From a bacterium (GTDB lineage: Bacteria; Bacillota; Clostridia; Lachnospirales; Lachnospiraceae), in contig JAQXMB010000101.1 of assembly GCA_029012425.1 (NCBI GenBank), positions 1 through 37,868 of the forward strand: 37,868 nt of DNA. Direction: 5' to 3'. Positions 35,031-37,868 of the stretch are shown one piece after another (position 1 is the stretch's first letter; every line of letters begins with the position of its first letter). The position numbers and the translations under genes were made by a program. The notes beneath the pieces were generated by a model. That model saw only the letters and a list, made by a program, of their open reading frames with translations. It was not told where the DNA came from and made no database searches.

Positions 35031-35941
35031 GTCTGAAGGAAAGTGGTGAGCGGTTGCTGGCGGAAGCACTGACAGAAGCAATGGACCGGGATCTGGCAGA
35101 CATCCCTCCGATGGAACAGCTAAAAAAGCAGCACCGATTTTCAAAAAAATTTATAAGAACCATGAGACGGCTTGGGGCACATGAAACCGGCAGATGGGAA
35201 ACGCTTGGTGTGATGGCGAAGCGTTACAGCGGTCTTGCGGCAGCGTTTGTGTGTGTGATCGGACTTGTGACGGTTGCCGGTTTTTTGGGGCGTTTCATTC
35301 AGATGGGAAAATCAAGTGCGAATGAAAGCATTATGAAAACCCCGACCGCGGATACGGCACTGCCGGAATTTGTGGCAGATCATGAGATGGAGGAGTCGGC
35401 CGAAGAAGCGCCGGAAGAAATGCCACAGGCAGCTGAGCCACCGGAGGAAATGTCGGAAGCAACTGCATCACCGGATGAGGATACCGGAGCAGGCGAACAG
35501 GAAGTTATGCCGGATAGCAGTCAGACCGAGACAGCGATGGAAGAATCGGAGGCGTTTGCCCCGGATTGGCAGGAGGAGCTTCTTTTGGAGAGTGCAAAGG
35601 CAGATGAACTGGTAACCTGGCATCTGGATATGATTTACGAGGACGGTTCCATCGGGCTGACCTCGAAAGTGGTGAACCCCTCGCATCAGGAGCAGGCACC
35701 TGCAGGGCAATCGCTATTCGTGAGCGGAGTGTTTGAGGTCTATTATGAGGAAAGTCCCGGCGAGTGGGCGTGCATCTTCCGGACGAAGCGCACGCGTGAA
35801 GATTGTTCAGGTGTTGAAAACTGGGATGAGTGGTATGCCCTCGAAGACTTGCATATGACACAGGCAGGAACCTATCGTCTGGTGAGACAGGTAAACAGCA
35901 ATCGACAGGTGCTGCAATTGACATTGGATGAGAGAGGATGA
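35027..35941 (+). CDS. putative membrane anti-sigma factor
   Basis: 304 residues. A cytoplasmic N-terminal part (~1-66), one membrane helix (~68-92), a long acidic Glu/Pro-rich linker (~105-190) and a beta-rich outside domain (~195-304). No zinc-binding HxxxCxxC anti-sigma motif is visible, so the assignment rests on topology and coupling to the ECF sigma gene (4-bp overlap). The outside domain (EDGSIGLTSKVVNPSHQEQ, then FEVYYEESPGEWACIF) looks Ig-like and could sense the envelope. Its last bases lie 19 bp before the DUF4349 start. Confidence 0.65.
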   Translation: MSLKESGERLLAEALTEAMDRDLADIPPMEQLKKQHRFSKKFIRTMRRLGAHETGRWETLGVMAKRYSGLAAAFVCVIGLVTVAGFLGRFIQMGKSSANESIMKTPTADTALPEFVADHEMEESAEEAPEEMPQAAEPPEEMSEATASPDEDTGAGEQEVMPDSSQTETAMEESEAFAPDWQEELLLESAKADELVTWHLDMIYEDGSIGLTSKVVNPSHQEQAPAGQSLFVSGVFEVYYEESPGEWACIFRTKRTREDCSGVENWDEWYALEDLHMTQAGTYRLVRQVNSNRQVLQLTLDERG

Positions 35942-35960
35942 GAAAAGGAGGAACGAGGAT

Positions 35961-36974
35961 ATGAAAAAGAAATTGTGTGTGGTATTCCTGACAGCGATGA
36001 TGGCGCTTAGCTTAAGCGGATGCGGGTCATCGTCAAAATATTCGGAGATGGCGGCTGCTGATATGGCGATGCCGGAGGAGGCACCGGCCCCTGAATTTGA
36101 GGTGACCGAAGAAGCGGCAATCGAGGAGTCTCCGGCTGAAAACGGAATGACGGATGCAGGCGCAGGAGAGGCAAATGCGCAGGTTACCCAGACAACGGAG
36201 AAAATCATATATACTTATAATTATTCGGTTGAGACAAAGCAGTTTGATACATTCATGCAGGCGGTGTTAAACCGCATCAGCGAATACGGAGGTTATCTGC
36301 AAAATTCTGAGACAAACGGCAATGCAGAAATGAATATCAGCCGCTATGCGAATCTGGTCATCCGTATTCCGGCTGAGCGGATGCATGACTTCTTGAACAT
36401 GGTGGAGGAAAACTCAAATGTGACCTATTCGAGAAGCTCCACAGAGAATGTCACATTAAACTATGTCGATATGCAGAGCCATATCAAGGCGTTAAAGACG
36501 GAGCAGGAGACACTGATGGGAATTTTGGAGCGTGCGACAAAGCTTGAGGATATCATCACGATCCAAAACCAGCTCACCAACATCCGTTATGAGCTGGAAT
36601 CCTATGAATCGCAGCTTCGCGTGTTTGATAACCGCATCAATTATTCGACCTTATATCTGGATATCAATGAGGTGGAACGCGAGACAAATGTTGCGACAGA
36701 GATGAGCTACGGCGAGGAGATTGCACAGGGACTTTCAGATACTTTCTATGATCTCGGACAGGGACTTAGAAGCTTCTCTATCTGGTTTGTAGTCAATCTG
36801 CCGTACATCTTATTATGGATTGTGATCATTGTTGTTCTGGTGTTCATCGCCCGTGCCGTATTCAGACGGATGTATGGAGAGGAAAAGAGAGAAAAGAAGA
36901 AACATGGGCGCAAAAATAAATCCGGTGTAAGCGGGACTGAGGAGCCTAAGAACGATCAGGAGCATGACGCGTAA
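35961..36974 (+). CDS. DUF4349 lipoprotein
   Basis: 337 residues. The lipoprotein signal ends LSLSGC (Cys21). After an acidic linker comes the DUF4349 domain (~85-270): IYTYNYSVETKQFDTFMQAV, RYANLVIRIPAERMHDFLNMV, and a coiled coil (MQSHIKALKTEQETLMGILERA to ITIQNQLTNIRYELESYESQL). One membrane helix near the C-terminus (~280-308) and a basic tail follow. DUF4349 proteins are often encoded with sigma/anti-sigma pairs and are thought to monitor or stabilise the envelope; no activity is known. The ATG at 35961 follows AAGGAGG (35945-35951); an upstream ATG at 35928 overlaps the previous gene and lacks the signal peptide. Confidence 0.88.
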   Translation: MKKKLCVVFLTAMMALSLSGCGSSSKYSEMAAADMAMPEEAPAPEFEVTEEAAIEESPAENGMTDAGAGEANAQVTQTTEKIIYTYNYSVETKQFDTFMQAVLNRISEYGGYLQNSETNGNAEMNISRYANLVIRIPAERMHDFLNMVEENSNVTYSRSSTENVTLNYVDMQSHIKALKTEQETLMGILERATKLEDIITIQNQLTNIRYELESYESQLRVFDNRINYSTLYLDINEVERETNVATEMSYGEEIAQGLSDTFYDLGQGLRSFSIWFVVNLPYILLWIVIIVVLVFIARAVFRRMYGEEKREKKKHGRKNKSGVSGTEEPKNDQEHDA

Positions 36975-36992
36975 GAACACTGTTTCCTCCTA

Positions 36993-37022
36993 TTGCAGTT
37001 TTATGGGAATATGTGCTAATAT
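36993..37022 (+). promoter_or_regulatory. promoter of the terminal surface protein gene
   Basis: TTGCAG (36993-36998), 18 bp, TAATAT (37017-37022), with TGC immediately before the -10 as an extended element. It lies about 85 bp upstream of the gene at 37106. Confidence 0.55.
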
Positions 37023-37030
37023 ACACCATA

Positions 37031-37056
37031 TAGTGTGCTTGTATGCAGGCGCACTA
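37031..37056 (+). other. leader hairpin of the terminal gene
   Basis: TAGTGTGC (37031-37038) pairs with GCGCACTA (37049-37056), eight pairs with one G-T and a ten-base loop. It would sit at the 5' end of the mRNA, where it may stabilise the message. Confidence 0.45.
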
Positions 37057-37105
37057 CAATAAGAGCGAAAAAGAAGAAGGATGAACCAAGAAGGAGGAAA
37101 AACAA

Positions 37106-37868
37106 ATGGCGAAAACATGCAAGAAGCTTTTGGCAGTCTTATGTTTGTTTGCATTGGTTGTAACAGCATTGCCGATTTCGGCAAAAGCAGCAGCAAAACC
37201 GAAGTTTACAAAGACATATGCCAGCCTGTATGAGAACGGTACAGGTAAAGGCAAGTATACCTTTAAGCTTCAGAATCTTACAAAAGGACAGAGGGTAGAA
37301 TGGAGTGTGAGTGGAGCAGGGAAGTCCTATGTTTCACTGAAAAAAACAAAGACTACGGTAACGGGTACGACAGTATCAAATGTCGTGACCGTCAAGACAA
37401 ATGGCAAGACGGCCGCAAAAAACAAAAAAATCGCATTGACTGCGAAGGTATATTCAAAAGCAGGAAAATTGCAGTATACCGTGACGACAAAGTCTACCAT
37501 AAAGATTAAGACCACAAAGATTGCAATAAAGGCACCCGCAGCTGCAAAAGATAACCTTGAGGTGGGTAAGAGCTACAGATTCGGGTATACGGTTACTCCC
37601 GCAAATTCCACCGCAAAAAATGTGTGGACAGTAACAGACAGCAATGGTTTGGATTGCTCAAGTTATATGAGCAGTACCGGCATTTTTAAACCGGCACTTC
37701 CAGGCGTGTATACAATTAAAATTCAATCTATGATTGATTCAAAGGTTATAAAATCTGCTTCTGTAAAGGTTGAGGTTGTAGATTATCTGATTTCTGTTAA
37801 ACAGCCCGCTGCAAACCAGCTGTTACTGACCTATTCCGGAAATGTATCTGAAGTATTTTCGAAGGATA
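37106..37868 (+). CDS. secreted Ig-like surface protein, truncated by the window end
   Basis: The reading frame is open from 37106 to the last base (254 full codons) without a stop. A signal peptide (KKLLAVLCLFALVVTALP, cut near ISAKA-A) leads into lysine/threonine-rich beta-strand repeats. One Ig-like (Big2-type) unit can be seen at about residues 142-215 (GYTVTPANSTAKNVWTV to PGVYTIKIQS). It is probably a wall- or surface-associated protein with more domains beyond the window. AAGGAGG (37091-37097) is eight bases before the ATG. The specific function and the anchoring mode are not visible. Confidence 0.75.
   Translation, partial: MAKTCKKLLAVLCLFALVVTALPISAKAAAKPKFTKTYASLYENGTGKGKYTFKLQNLTKGQRVEWSVSGAGKSYVSLKKTKTTVTGTTVSNVVTVKTNGKTAAKNKKIALTAKVYSKAGKLQYTVTTKSTIKIKTTKIAIKAPAAAKDNLEVGKSYRFGYTVTPANSTAKNVWTVTDSNGLDCSSYMSSTGIFKPALPGVYTIKIQSMIDSKVIKSASVKVEVVDYLISVKQPAANQLLLTYSGNVSEVFSKD

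Noticed and set aside
1-37868. Prophage, integrative element, tRNA or rRNA genes
   Set aside because: No integrase, phage structural genes, tRNA cloverleaf or rRNA sequence was recognised on either strand.

Overview
The window looks like a chromosomal segment from an anaerobic, low-to-moderate GC Firmicute, most likely a Lachnospiraceae member (Clostridium cluster XIVa, Roseburia/Agathobacter-like). The basis is strong AGGAGG ribosome sites, several clostridial family types (DUF6472, DUF4358, DUF4349, GH25 with Fn3 and Ig-like domains), ferredoxin- and flavodoxin-rich genes, and paired MBOAT/DHHW acyltransferase genes. The genus is an inference; there is no rRNA or tRNA gene. All functions come from reading motifs by eye; no database search was run.

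Layout. 1-2166: a possible mobile or REP-like element, then a three-gene redox operon (membrane polyferredoxin, flavodoxin, PadR regulator) behind a clear promoter with a tandem 13-bp operator. 2167-3078: no conventional gene; it holds a 53-bp tandem repeat, a strong terminator and a doubtful small membrane ORF. 3079-7365: a MoxR / DUF58 / TgpA-type transglutaminase operon. 7376-11516: a divergent unit of a FadR-type GntR regulator, a large FAD/Fe-S oxidoreductase and a HypA-like metallochaperone. The regulator and the oxidoreductase gene each have a promoter with a TGGTnnnACCA-like operator just downstream. 11632-15686: a DMT exporter, then acyltransferase cassette A (lipoprotein, MBOAT, DHHW/AlgJ-like). 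15687-16468: a repeat-rich non-coding block with two ~197-bp units. 16469-17737: a Dabb protein and an AEC transporter.

17847-34327 is one long collinear cluster of 13 genes with gaps mostly under 60 bp. It runs: small Cys-rich DUF6472 protein, GH25 lysozyme, glutamate racemase, secreted transglutaminase-like protein, EAL phosphodiesterase with a degenerate GGDEF, hybrid histidine kinase with receiver and HPt, output-less response regulator, an isolated CbiG, a tail-anchored protein, a membrane transglutaminase-like protein, then acyltransferase cassette B (DUF4358 lipoprotein, MBOAT, DHHW). 34479-36974 is an ECF sigma / anti-sigma-like / DUF4349 lipoprotein operon. 37106 to the end is a truncated gene for a secreted Ig-like surface protein.

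Taken together, much of the window concerns the cell envelope: peptidoglycan turnover, D-glutamate supply, transglutaminase-fold proteins, two sets of polysaccharide O-acylation genes, and signalling by c-di-GMP and phosphorelay that could control them. The least explained pieces are the signalling/acyltransferase supercluster, the HypA and CbiG genes standing without their usual pathways, and two unrelated families of non-coding repeats.
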